Below, in pieces: positions 1 through 7,944 of a DNA stretch of 64,000 nucleotides. The DNA comes from an uncultured Gemmiger sp. (GTDB taxonomy: Bacteria > Bacillota > Clostridia > Oscillospirales > Ruminococcaceae), in contig CALXHP010000001.1 of assembly GCA_944388135.1 (NCBI GenBank), positions 62,001 to 126,000 on the forward strand, in the 5' to 3' direction. The notes below the pieces were generated by a model that saw only the letters and a program-made list of their open reading frames with translations, searched no databases and was not told where the DNA came from. Position numbers and translations under genes: made by a program. The first letter of the stretch is position 1, and every line of letters starts with the position of its first letter.

Positions 1-248
1 TCGCCGATGGCGGCGGCGCACTCGGCAGCGCTCTTCAGGCCGCGCTTGACGGCGATGGCAGTGCCGAGGGTGTAAGCCCAGACGGCGTTGTCGAAGCAGA
101 TGGGCTGGATGCCGCGGATGATCTTATCGCAATCGATGCCCTTGGCCAGCAGCATTTCGTTGCAGGCGTCGAGGCTTTCCAGGCCATTGGCTTTCAGGCA
201 GGCCTCGATTTTGGGCATACGGCGTTCCTGGGATTCAAAAGTTGCCAT
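1..248 (-). CDS. GGGtGRT protein, N-terminal part (cut by window edge)
   Basis: Only the first 82 codons are inside the window; the gene continues leftward beyond base 1. The protein starts MATFESQERRMPKIE and runs through a KGIDC...IRGIQPICFDNAVWAY segment, which I recognise as the start of the GGGtGRT protein family, a conserved protein of anaerobic Firmicutes with no established function. The glycine-rich motif that names the family lies outside the window, so it cannot be checked. The ATG at 248 is preceded by a good ribosome binding site (GGAGGA, about 7 bases upstream). It follows the NifU-like gene on the same strand by 20 bases, an arrangement I recall as common, which suggests a joint role in iron-sulfur metabolism. 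Confidence 0.8.
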   Translation of the reverse strand, partial: MATFESQERRMPKIEACLKANGLESLDACNEMLLAKGIDCDKIIRGIQPICFDNAVWAYTLGTAIAVKRGLKSAAECAAAIG

Positions 249-268
249 AGTGTGTGTTCCTCCCTCTC

Positions 269-973
269 TTATTCTTCACGCGGGTCGATGTACTTGACAG
301 CGCCCTGCTCAGCAGAGAAGCGGCCATAGGTGCCGATGTTCTTCTCGTAGGCTTCCTTGGGGTCCTTGCCGTGACGGATGTCTTCCATCATCTTGCCCAG
401 GCGGACAAACTGGTAACCGATGACCTGGTTGTCCTTGTCCAGCGCGGTCTTGAGGATGTAGCCCTCGGTCAGTTCGAGGTAACGAACGCCCTTGGCCTTG
501 GTGGAGAAAATGGTACCGGTCATGCTGCGCAGACCCTTGCCCAGGTCGTCCAGACCGGCGCCAACGGGCAGGCCGTTCTCAGAGAAAGCGGTCTGGCTGC
601 GGCCGTAGACGATCTGCAGGAACAGCTCACGCATAGCCACGTTGATGGCGTCGCAGACCAGGTCGGTGTTCAGCGCTTCCAGAATGGTCTTGCCGGGCAG
701 GATCTCGCCGGCCATGGCGGCAGAGTGGGTCATGCCGGAGCAGCCGATGGTCTCGACCAGAGCTTCCTCGATGATGCCGTTCTTGATGTTCAGGCTGAGT
801 TTGCAGGTGCCCTGCTGGGGAGCACACCAGCCCACACCGTGGGTATAGCCGCTGATGTCCTCAATTTTATAGGCCTTTACCCATTCGCCCTCTTCGGGAA
901 TGGGCGCGGGACCGTGCTTGGGCCCTTTTGTGATCGGGCACATGTTATTGACCTGTGCGGAGTATTCGATCAT
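269..973 (-). CDS. NifU-like iron-sulfur cluster scaffold protein
   Basis: A 234-residue protein resembling the Fe-S scaffold proteins paired with GGGtGRT in Clostridia. Conserved-looking cysteines sit in CPITKGP (near the N terminus), GVGWCAPQQGTC, and VETIGCSGMTHSAAMAGE, the last being the NifU/IscU-like core (IGC followed by a helix rich in small residues). A further cysteine lies in LVCDAINVAMRELF. NifU-like proteins hold a nascent cluster on such cysteines, so an assembly or storage role is likely, though this branch is not well characterised. The ATG at 973 was chosen over an upstream in-frame start at 1048 because GGAGAG lies 8 bases before it. Probably the first gene of an operon with the GGGtGRT gene. 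Confidence 0.75.
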   Translation of the reverse strand: MIEYSAQVNNMCPITKGPKHGPAPIPEEGEWVKAYKIEDISGYTHGVGWCAPQQGTCKLSLNIKNGIIEEALVETIGCSGMTHSAAMAGEILPGKTILEALNTDLVCDAINVAMRELFLQIVYGRSQTAFSENGLPVGAGLDDLGKGLRSMTGTIFSTKAKGVRYLELTEGYILKTALDKDNQVIGYQFVRLGKMMEDIRHGKDPKEAYEKNIGTYGRFSAEQGAVKYIDPREE

Positions 974-1019
974 AATTTTCTCTCCTTTGCATATTGTTAG
1001 GCTTTTCACAGCTAAGTTT

Positions 1020-1067
1020 ATTATAAAGGGTCGACGCGGTTTTTGCAAGATGTTAGTCCGTGCTAAC
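1020..1067 (-). promoter_or_regulatory. Promoter of the Fe-S scaffold operon with an upstream dyad
   Basis: Reading leftward, a -35 TTGCAA (1048-1043) and a -10 TATAAT (1025-1020) are 17 bases apart. Just upstream is a dyad, GTTAG-N6-CTAAC (1052-1067), well placed for a regulator. Its TTAG...CTAA half-sites recall DtxR-family metal-repressor sites, but this is a weak resemblance. Confidence 0.5.
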
Positions 1068-1100
1068 CTCCCGTTTTTTTGCCCGTTTTCCCCTTTTTCT

Positions 1101-2765
1101 TTAAAACAGGAATCCGAAGATCACCCGGGATGCCGCGCCGCACACCGCCATCATCACAACGGCCGCAGCGGCGGGGGGAGCCCACAGCCTTACAAGCCCC
1201 GGTTTGGCAGGCGGTTGGGCCTTTGCCTTCTTTGCCTTGCTGTGGCGCGGTTTTTCCGCCAGGGCGGTTTCCTCCTCCGGCGGGCGGCAAAAGACCATCA
1301 GCAGGGCAAAAAGCAGCATGATCTCGGGGAAGATCATCGACACCCGGATGGACACCACCGCATGGGCCAGGTAGCTGACCAGCGCCAGCGTCACCGGCGC
1401 CACACCGGGGCGCAGCCAGTTTTTGGCAGCCCGGCGCAGGTGGGATGCCACGAACCACACCCAGGCCGCCAGCCCCACCACGCCGGTGGTGAGCAGCAGT
1501 TCCAGATACTCATTATGGGCCGCATAGAAGGTTTTCATACGGGCGGTGACATCATTGCCCGCCCAGTCCATCATGGCGGTATGCATCATGCCGGTACCCA
1601 CGCCCAAGATCTTGCGCCAGAAAGGCTGTGCCAGCCAGGTGCTCCAGGTGATCCGCCAGGCCGTGCCCCGGTAGGTACCCCAGTCATCGTTGATGATGAG
1701 GATATCATCCAGCCGCCCCAGACTGGGGAATCCCGGCCAGAAATTGGCCAGGGCATAGAGCAGCACGGTGGCTGTGACGGCCACCGCCGCCACCACACGT
1801 CCCGCCTTCCAGAGGGGGATCTCCCGCCCCCGCAGGCCAAACCGCAGCACCGCCCATACCACCGTACAGACGGCCAGCCCCTCCAGGCCCATATGTCCCA
1901 GGGCCGCCAGCATAGGCTTACCGCCCTGGGTGTAGACGTGGGTACGCATGTACTGCATCCACCCGGCGTGGAAGAAGAAGAAGGCTCCGATCACCGCAAT
2001 GCGGCGCAGCGTGCGGGTGGTGAACATTTTCTGGCACATCAGCACCAGCACCGCCGCGCCGATGCCCAGGGCCAGGCCCTCGGCATCCACCACCGCCAGG
2101 GCCAGCCCGCCGAAGAAGGCCGGAATACCGTAGAAGATGGTATGCCGCACGCCCCGGGCCACCAGAAAGGCATAGAACACCAGCGGCAGGGCGAAGGCCA
2201 TAAAGCCGGAGTTGAAGTTTTTCTGGCCCAGGGTGGAGAAGAACTGGGCCCGCTCGATCACCGCCGTATCGGCATAGGTGCCGATGAGGTCAATGTTGAA
2301 GATATTCAGCACATAGAGCACCGTGACGATGGCGGTGGTGATGCCCACGCAAAAGGTCAGGCCGTTGAGCAGCCCCTGGGGGGCGAAGGCCCGCACGGCC
2401 AGATACCCCGCCGCCGTGAAAAGCACCATCATGAATCCGCCGTAGTAGCCGCCCAACCCCCAGAAAGATGAGACCGGGGAGAGGGACACCGCGGTGGAGA
2501 GCAGCCCCGTAAAGGCAAAAGCCCCCAGAGCCCAAAGGGTATGGTCGCCGCCCGAAAGACGGCCGGGCCGGGGCACCGCCCCCACCAGCGCCAGCGCCCC
2601 CAGCCAGATGCAGAACGCCCAGCTCAGGGTACAGACGCCGGTGAATTTCACCACGCCCAGGTTGGAAAATTTGTCAATATATAAGGGATATACGCAGAGC
2701 ACCGCCAGCAGAAAGGCGGTAGCAGAGCGCGCCGCAAGCTTGCGCAGCTGAATGGTTTGCTCCAT
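1101..2765 (-). CDS. O-antigen ligase-like (Wzy_C) polytopic membrane protein
   Basis: A 554-residue protein with about a dozen hydrophobic segments and a large loop in its second half. The stretch AHNEYLELLLTTGVVGLAAWVWF, after the big extracytoplasmic loop, is the hallmark of the O-antigen ligase / Wzy polymerase superfamily, where the His-Asn-Glu region helps transfer polysaccharide units from undecaprenyl diphosphate. The C-terminal tail after residue 500 is basic and alanine-rich, followed by a last hydrophobic segment. In a Gram-positive cell the likely job is polymerising or attaching a surface glycan. No other glycan genes adjoin it, so the substrate is unknown. ATG at 2765 has an AAAGGAGG site 6 bases upstream. 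Confidence 0.7.
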   Translation of the reverse strand: MEQTIQLRKLAARSATAFLLAVLCVYPLYIDKFSNLGVVKFTGVCTLSWAFCIWLGALALVGAVPRPGRLSGGDHTLWALGAFAFTGLLSTAVSLSPVSSFWGLGGYYGGFMMVLFTAAGYLAVRAFAPQGLLNGLTFCVGITTAIVTVLYVLNIFNIDLIGTYADTAVIERAQFFSTLGQKNFNSGFMAFALPLVFYAFLVARGVRHTIFYGIPAFFGGLALAVVDAEGLALGIGAAVLVLMCQKMFTTRTLRRIAVIGAFFFFHAGWMQYMRTHVYTQGGKPMLAALGHMGLEGLAVCTVVWAVLRFGLRGREIPLWKAGRVVAAVAVTATVLLYALANFWPGFPSLGRLDDILIINDDWGTYRGTAWRITWSTWLAQPFWRKILGVGTGMMHTAMMDWAGNDVTARMKTFYAAHNEYLELLLTTGVVGLAAWVWFVASHLRRAAKNWLRPGVAPVTLALVSYLAHAVVSIRVSMIFPEIMLLFALLMVFCRPPEEETALAEKPRHSKAKKAKAQPPAKPGLVRLWAPPAAAAVVMMAVCGAASRVIFGFLF

Positions 2766-2833
2766 GGGTCCTCCTTTGGAATCGGTTGCAAAAAGGGATA
2801 ACTTATATAGTGTACACGTTCCACCGACCTATT

Positions 2834-3988
2834 TCAAGATTTCTCCACAGGTTTTACAAGACGCACACAGAAAAGTCCCGCCAGGGCACAGCCCCCGGCC
2901 AGCCAGTGCCGGGCCGTCAGGGGCAGAGCCTGGCTGCCGATATAGCTCAGCAGACTGCCGCCGCTCATGCCCAGGGCGATGAACCCGTAGTTGACCCCCG
3001 CATGGCGCAGCCCGAAAAGGTCGGTGTTCAGCGCCGGCTGTACCGCCGCGCCGCCGGAATAGAAGAAGGTCAGCAGAGCGTAGGCCGCCAGCACCCACCA
3101 TTCCCGGGCGAAGGCAAACCAGACCGACCCCGCCGCCAGCCCCAGATAGACCCCGTACAGGACCCGTTTGCGGCCCAGTTTGTCGCTGCCCGCCGGGCAG
3201 AGCAGCCGCCCCGCCGCGCTGGCCGCTGACCCCAGCACGATACTGAAGGGGACGAAATTTTCCGGCAGACCCCGGTCGGCGGCGATGGAATAGATCTCGG
3301 GGCTGAAGAGCAGTACCGGCGGGGCGCTGAGGGCCACCGCCGCCACGCAAAGTTTGTACTGGCGGGTCCTGACCATCTGACGGTGATCCATGCCGGGCAG
3401 CGGCTTGGCCTGTTTGGGTCGGGGCGGGTCCCGGAGGATGACCGCGCCGCCCCCGCAGACCAGAAGCATCACCAGCCCCAAAGCGGCAAAGCAGACCCGG
3501 ATGCCCCATCGTCCGCCGACACCCCGGACAAAGAGGGTATAAAACGCCCCCGAAAGACCCATGGCCACCCCGGCCATGCCGGTGGCCCAGCCCTTTTTGT
3601 CCTGGTACCATTTCTGGGCGCAGGCCATCACCGCCGGGGCCAGAAAAGCGCTGCCCACCCCTGCGGGCAGGCTGTACACCAGCAAAAAGAGGACCACATT
3701 GCCGGGCGGCACCAGCGCGGCGGCCAGAAAGCCCCCGGCCAGCAGCGCCGTTCCCCAGAGACCCGCGGTACGGGGGCCGCGGCGGTCCTGCAGAAGGCCG
3801 CCCGCGGCACACCCCACCCCGTAGGAGGCCACCAGCAGGGCAAAGGCCAGCATGGCCTGTCCACGGGAAAGGCCGTACCCCTGCATGACCGGCCGTTGGA
3901 AAGCCCCCCATGCCGCCGGGATGCCGGTGAGGAGCTGCGCCCCCGCCCCTGCCGCCAGAATGTATGGTCCACGGTTCTGTTTTTCCAT
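2834..3988 (-). CDS. Major facilitator superfamily transporter, OFA-like
   Basis: A 384-residue carrier with about 12 membrane segments. The loop between helices 2 and 3 reads GGLLQDRRGPRTAG, the MFS signature (G-x3-D-R-x-G), and the start of the second half has CPAGSDKLGRKRVL, the matching repeat. The N-terminal pattern QLLTGIPAAWGAFQRPV resembles the oxalate/formate antiporter (OFA) family, which moves small organic anions, but the substrate cannot be read from sequence. The ATG at 3988 has GGAGGGG 8 bases upstream; an in-frame start at 4036 lacks one. It is divergent from hisS and follows no obvious metabolic partner. Confidence 0.7.
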   Translation of the reverse strand: MEKQNRGPYILAAGAGAQLLTGIPAAWGAFQRPVMQGYGLSRGQAMLAFALLVASYGVGCAAGGLLQDRRGPRTAGLWGTALLAGGFLAAALVPPGNVVLFLLVYSLPAGVGSAFLAPAVMACAQKWYQDKKGWATGMAGVAMGLSGAFYTLFVRGVGGRWGIRVCFAALGLVMLLVCGGGAVILRDPPRPKQAKPLPGMDHRQMVRTRQYKLCVAAVALSAPPVLLFSPEIYSIAADRGLPENFVPFSIVLGSAASAAGRLLCPAGSDKLGRKRVLYGVYLGLAAGSVWFAFAREWWVLAAYALLTFFYSGGAAVQPALNTDLFGLRHAGVNYGFIALGMSGGSLLSYIGSQALPLTARHWLAGGCALAGLFCVRLVKPVEKS

Positions 3989-4029
3989 GCCGGACCCCTC
4001 CCCTCTCCTAGCAGTATACCCGGTTTGCA

Positions 4030-4058
4030 TTGACAAAATGCGGCGGGAAGTTTATCAT
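4030..4058 (+). promoter_or_regulatory. hisS promoter
   Basis: TTGACA (4030-4035) and TATCAT (4053-4058) are separated by 17 bases. The predicted start is about 25 bases before the hisS ATG, so there is no room for a T-box leader. Confidence 0.7.
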
Positions 4059-4090
4059 GATACCATTATAAGAATAAGGAGCCATTGCCT

Positions 4091-5338
4091 ATGAAAACCC
4101 AGCCGTTAAAAGGCATGCGCGACCTGCTGCCTCATGAGCAGGCACTGCGTGATTATATCCAGGGCCAGATTCTGGCCACCTACCGCGCCGCAGGATTCCA
4201 GCGGATCTCCACCCCCATCCTGGAGGATATGGAAAACCTGGACAAAAGCGACGGCGGCGATAACCTCAACCTGATTTTCAAAGTATTGAAGCGCGGCGAC
4301 AAGCTGGAAAAGGCGCTGGCCAGCGGGGATGAAAAGCAGCTTTCCGACATGGGACTGCGGTACGACCTGACGCTGCCCCTCTCCCGTTACTATGCCGCCA
4401 ACCGCAACGAACTGCCCACCCCCTTCAAGGTCATCCAGACCGACCGGGTCTACCGGGCGGAGCGCCCCCAGAAGGGCCGTCTGCGGGAGTTTGTCCAGTG
4501 CGACATCGACATTCTGGGGGATTCCAGCCCCAACGCCGAGGTGGAGCTCATTGACGTGACCGCCCGGGCGCTGCTGGCCATCGGATTTACCGGTTTTACC
4601 GTGAACATCAATGACCGCCGCATCCTGCGGGCGATGCTCCAGAAGATGGGCTTTGCCGCCGAAGAGCTGGATTCGGTCTGCATCAGCTTTGACAAGCTGG
4701 ACAAGATCGGCGCCGACGGCGTGAAGGCCGAGCTGACCGAAAAGGGCTTTGCCGCCGAGGCGGTGGAGGCGCTGGATGCCTTCCTGCGGGCGGGGGATTT
4801 CAGCCTGGACACGGTGGCCGCCAAGGTGGACGACGAGGCCCTTACCGCCGACCTGCGGTATGTCATTGCCACCAGCGAGAAGATCGCCGCCGGGCGGTAC
4901 GGCATCGCCTACGCCCCCAGCCTGGTGCGGGGCCAGGGCTACTACACCGGCATGGTGTTTGAAGTCACCTGCCCCCAGTTCAGCGGTGCGGTGGCCGGCG
5001 GCGGCCGGTACGACAACATGGTGGGCAAGTTCATCGGCCAGCAGGTGCCGGCGGTGGGCTTCTCCATCGGATTTGAACGGGTCTGCGGCATCCTGCTGGA
5101 GCAGGGCTACCAGATCCCCGGCGCCAAGAAACGGCTGGCGCTGCTCTACTGCAAGGACGCCGACTTTGCCGCCGTGCTGCAGAAAGCCCAGACCCTGCGG
5201 ACCGACTACGATGTGACCGTGCTGCCCCAGGCCAAAAAGCTGGGCAAGCAGTTCGGCACCCTGGAAGCCGCCGGATATGCCGCTGTGGCCTTTGCCGACA
5301 ACGACGATCTGAAGCTGCTTGGGCAGAAAGCCGAATAA
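4091..5338 (+). CDS. hisS: Histidine--tRNA ligase
   Basis: Class II synthetase (415 aa) that charges tRNA-His in the cytoplasm. Visible class II and HisRS-specific elements: motif 2 region TDRVYRAERPQKGRLREFVQCDIDI-like segment around residues 120-145, the histidine-binding signature LVRGQGYYTGMVFEV near residue 280, GGGRYDNMVGKF just after it, and motif 3 GFSIGFERV near 325. The last about 85 residues form a shortish anticodon-binding domain. The intact histidine-binding signature argues for a real synthetase rather than the HisZ regulatory paralogue. ATG 4091 is preferred to the TTG at 4085 because AAGGAG lies 9 bases upstream of the ATG but too close to the TTG. Confidence 0.9.
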   Translation: MKTQPLKGMRDLLPHEQALRDYIQGQILATYRAAGFQRISTPILEDMENLDKSDGGDNLNLIFKVLKRGDKLEKALASGDEKQLSDMGLRYDLTLPLSRYYAANRNELPTPFKVIQTDRVYRAERPQKGRLREFVQCDIDILGDSSPNAEVELIDVTARALLAIGFTGFTVNINDRRILRAMLQKMGFAAEELDSVCISFDKLDKIGADGVKAELTEKGFAAEAVEALDAFLRAGDFSLDTVAAKVDDEALTADLRYVIATSEKIAAGRYGIAYAPSLVRGQGYYTGMVFEVTCPQFSGAVAGGGRYDNMVGKFIGQQVPAVGFSIGFERVCGILLEQGYQIPGAKKRLALLYCKDADFAAVLQKAQTLRTDYDVTVLPQAKKLGKQFGTLEAAGYAAVAFADNDDLKLLGQKAE

Positions 5339-5354
5339 TCTTTTGAAATTTTGT

Positions 5355-5391
5355 GGAACAGGCCGAAAAATATCTGGTCTGTTCCTTTTTT
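5355..5391 (+). terminator. Terminator after hisS
   Basis: A 10-base stem (GGAACAGGCC pairing with GGTCTGTTCC, one G-U) with an 11-base loop is followed by six T residues. Confidence 0.85.
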
Positions 5392-5502
5392 GTTGCCGTT
5401 TTGTTGGCAAGCTGTAACCCACAGGACCCCGCCGGTATGCTATACTGAAACTGCAAAGAACAGTTTACGGAAAGACATCATCCCCCGGAAAGGAGGCCCA
5501 CC

Positions 5503-6489
5503 ATGAAAAAGTCTTTTGCCCGCCTGGCGGCTGCCCTGCTGGCGGCTGCCCTGCTGGCCGGCTGCGGCGCTTCCAGCAGCAACCAGGGTGGAATGGCGGA
5601 AAGCGCTGCCGCCACCTACGATATGAGCAGTGAAGCCGCCCTGACCCAGGAAGCGGGCGGTGCCGAGAGTGCCCTGCTGCCGGAAGGCGCCGATGCTACC
5701 ACCGAAACCGCCCAGAAGATCATCTACCGTGCCGATATGGAGATGGAGTCCACCGACTTCGACAGCGCCCGGGATACCCTGATGACCGCCGTTGAGGCCA
5801 ACGGTGCCTGGATGGAATACAGCCATCTCAGCGGCAGCGCCGAGGACCATGACCGCTACGCCAATTACACCGTCCGGGTCCCGGCCGAAAACTACAGCGC
5901 GTTCCTGTCTCAGGCCGGGGCGGCCGGCAGTGTGCTGAGCCTCAACGAGAGTGCCGAGAACGTGACCATGGACTACATCGACCTGGAAGCCCGGATCACC
6001 TCTCTGGAAAATCAGCGGGACCGTCTCAACGATCTGGCCGCCAAAGCGGAGACCACCGCCGACCTGCTGGAAATTGAAAATCAGCTCTCCGACGTGCAAT
6101 ATCAGCTGGAAAGTTACACCCAGCAACAGCGGGCGCTGGACGGGCAGATCACCTACTCTACGGTGGACATCGTCCTGCGGGAGGTAGCCACCCTGACGCC
6201 CACCGGCACCACCTTCGTCCAACGGCTGGGGGATGCCTTCCAGGGCGGCTGGAACGCCTTCCTTCTCACCGTCCAAGGGCTGATCCTGGCACTGGTCTAC
6301 CTGTGGCCGCTGCTGCTTCTGGTAGCCCTCATCGTCATTCTGGTCTGCGTGGCCACCCGCCGTCACAGGGCCAAGCATCCGAAGCCGGTGCGTCCTCCCA
6401 TGGCGCCGCCCGCTCCCAACCAGCCTCCCGCCTTCCCCGGCGCATCCCCCTCTGTTCCCGGTGACAACGAATCCAAACCGAACTCCTGA
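5503..6489 (+). CDS. DUF4349 domain lipoprotein
   Basis: A 328-residue surface lipoprotein. The N terminus is a signal peptide ending in the lipobox LLAGC (cysteine near residue 22), followed by a serine-rich linker. The body from about residue 65 to 230 matches DUF4349: a strand-rich part (KIIYRADMEMESTDFDSA), YTVRVPAENYSAFL, MDYIDLEARI and a long coiled coil (ENQRDRLNDLAAKAE to LESYTQQQRALDGQI) closing with TYSTVDIVL. A single membrane helix near residues 255-285 is followed by a basic, proline-rich cytoplasmic tail. Function is unknown; lipid anchor plus coiled coil plus membrane helix suggests an envelope-associated role. It forms its own unit between two terminators. Confidence 0.8.
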   Translation: MKKSFARLAAALLAAALLAGCGASSSNQGGMAESAAATYDMSSEAALTQEAGGAESALLPEGADATTETAQKIIYRADMEMESTDFDSARDTLMTAVEANGAWMEYSHLSGSAEDHDRYANYTVRVPAENYSAFLSQAGAAGSVLSLNESAENVTMDYIDLEARITSLENQRDRLNDLAAKAETTADLLEIENQLSDVQYQLESYTQQQRALDGQITYSTVDIVLREVATLTPTGTTFVQRLGDAFQGGWNAFLLTVQGLILALVYLWPLLLLVALIVILVCVATRRHRAKHPKPVRPPMAPPAPNQPPAFPGASPSVPGDNESKPNS

Positions 6490-6493
6490 AAAT

Positions 6494-6531
6494 ACAGCAA
6501 GGCCCCCGCCATACGGCGGGGGCCTTGCTGT
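6494..6531. terminator. Bidirectional terminator
   Basis: A 17-base perfect stem with a 4-base loop lies between the convergent DUF4349 and PTS genes. T-runs are poor on both sides, but the stem is very stable. Confidence 0.7.
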
Positions 6532-6558
6532 GTTGAGAAATCCATCGGAGTGAAAGGC

Positions 6559-7944
6559 TTATTTCCCGGACTGCATACGTTTGCCCAGCAGGTAGGTGGC
6601 CACAAAACCAAGGACCACAGCGACGATCATCACCACAAGGGAAACGATCAGGTTGTAGCTGGAGCCGTTGGGGTCGATGTAGGCGGGCAGGCTGATAAAG
6701 CCCGGTGTGGAGATAACGTACTGGGTCATGCCCAGCAGGCCCGCCAGCAGGCCGCCGATGCCGCCGCCGATCATGGCGCCGATCAGGGGGTAGGTTTTGG
6801 GGAACAGCACGCCATAGACGCCCGGTTCGGTGATACCGCACAGCGCGGTGATACCGGCAGAAACACTGACGGATTTTTCCTCCACCGATTTGGCCAGCAG
6901 CGCGGCTGCCAGGCAGGCACCGCCTACCGCCACGTTGGCAGGTGCCATACCGGTGCAGATCAGCGGGTCAGAGTTCACCGCCGCCAGCAGGGCAAACACC
7001 ACCGGATAGGTTGCATTGTTCATTCCGAAGAAAACCATGAGCGGCGTGGTGATGCCGATGATCATAACGGCAATGGGCGGTACGGCCTGATAGATGGCAT
7101 AGACGCCGTTGGCCAGCCAGGTGCCCAGCGTATTGCCGATGGGTCCCAGCACGATCAAAGTCACAGGCACGGTGATCAGCATGGTGATCAGCGGCACAAA
7201 GATCGTCTTGAGGAAAACCGGGATATACTTCTGCAGGAATTTGTAGACGACACTCATGAACAGTACGCCCAGAATCACCGGGAATACCGTAGAGTTGTAG
7301 GTGACCGTCTGGATGGGGATCCCGAAGAAATCCAGTCCTTCGGCGCCGTTGATGGTGGAATACAAAAGAATCGCACCCAGGAAAGCACCGAGGAAGCCGT
7401 TGGATTTGAGGCGGTTGGCCGCCGCATAACCGATAAAGACGGGCAGGAAGTAGAAGGTGGCCTGGTTGATGGCATAGAACACCGTGTAGGTACCGGACTC
7501 TGCCGAGACGCCGAACACACTGGTCAGCAGCGAGAGCACCGCACCGGTAAGACCGCCGGCCACCAGCACCGGAATGACCGGGCTGAAGGTGCCGCCGATG
7601 AAGGAAAGGATGGCGTTGACCACATTCCCGTGATCCTGCGCCAGATCCTTGGCCGCCGCCTCGTCGTCTTCCACCGTACCGCCGGCTTTGATGCCGCCGA
7701 ACTTCTGGACCTCCGCATACAGATCCGGCACGTCCTGGCCGATAACGATCTGATGCTCACCGTTCTGGATGATGACATTGAGCACGCCCGGCACCTGCTT
7801 CACACCCTCCGTGTCGAATTTGGAGGCGTCCCGCAGCACCAGACGCAGGCGGGTCATGCAATGGGTCACGCTGACAATGTTGCCTTCGCCGCCGGCCTTT
7901 TCCACAATGCCCCGGGCCATGGCCCGATAATCCTTTTTCGCCAT
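6559..7944 (-). CDS. PTS beta-glucoside transporter subunit EIIBC
   Basis: Membrane permease (461 aa) that imports and phosphorylates a beta-glucoside. The EIIB domain (residues 1-85) carries the phosphocysteine at position 29 in VTHCMTRLRL. The EIIC domain (about 105-455) shows the glucose-superfamily signature GITEPGVYGV near residue 370 and PVFIGYAAANRL near 165. There is no C-terminal EIIA domain, unlike BglF-type EIIBCA proteins, so phosphate must come from an EIIA encoded elsewhere. It is translationally coupled to the upstream glycosidase: TAA and ATG share base 7944. The downstream enzyme and the RpiR gene support a cellobiose, salicin or arbutin-type substrate. Confidence 0.9.
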   Translation of the reverse strand: MAKKDYRAMARGIVEKAGGEGNIVSVTHCMTRLRLVLRDASKFDTEGVKQVPGVLNVIIQNGEHQIVIGQDVPDLYAEVQKFGGIKAGGTVEDDEAAAKDLAQDHGNVVNAILSFIGGTFSPVIPVLVAGGLTGAVLSLLTSVFGVSAESGTYTVFYAINQATFYFLPVFIGYAAANRLKSNGFLGAFLGAILLYSTINGAEGLDFFGIPIQTVTYNSTVFPVILGVLFMSVVYKFLQKYIPVFLKTIFVPLITMLITVPVTLIVLGPIGNTLGTWLANGVYAIYQAVPPIAVMIIGITTPLMVFFGMNNATYPVVFALLAAVNSDPLICTGMAPANVAVGGACLAAALLAKSVEEKSVSVSAGITALCGITEPGVYGVLFPKTYPLIGAMIGGGIGGLLAGLLGMTQYVISTPGFISLPAYIDPNGSSYNLIVSLVVMIVAVVLGFVATYLLGKRMQSGK

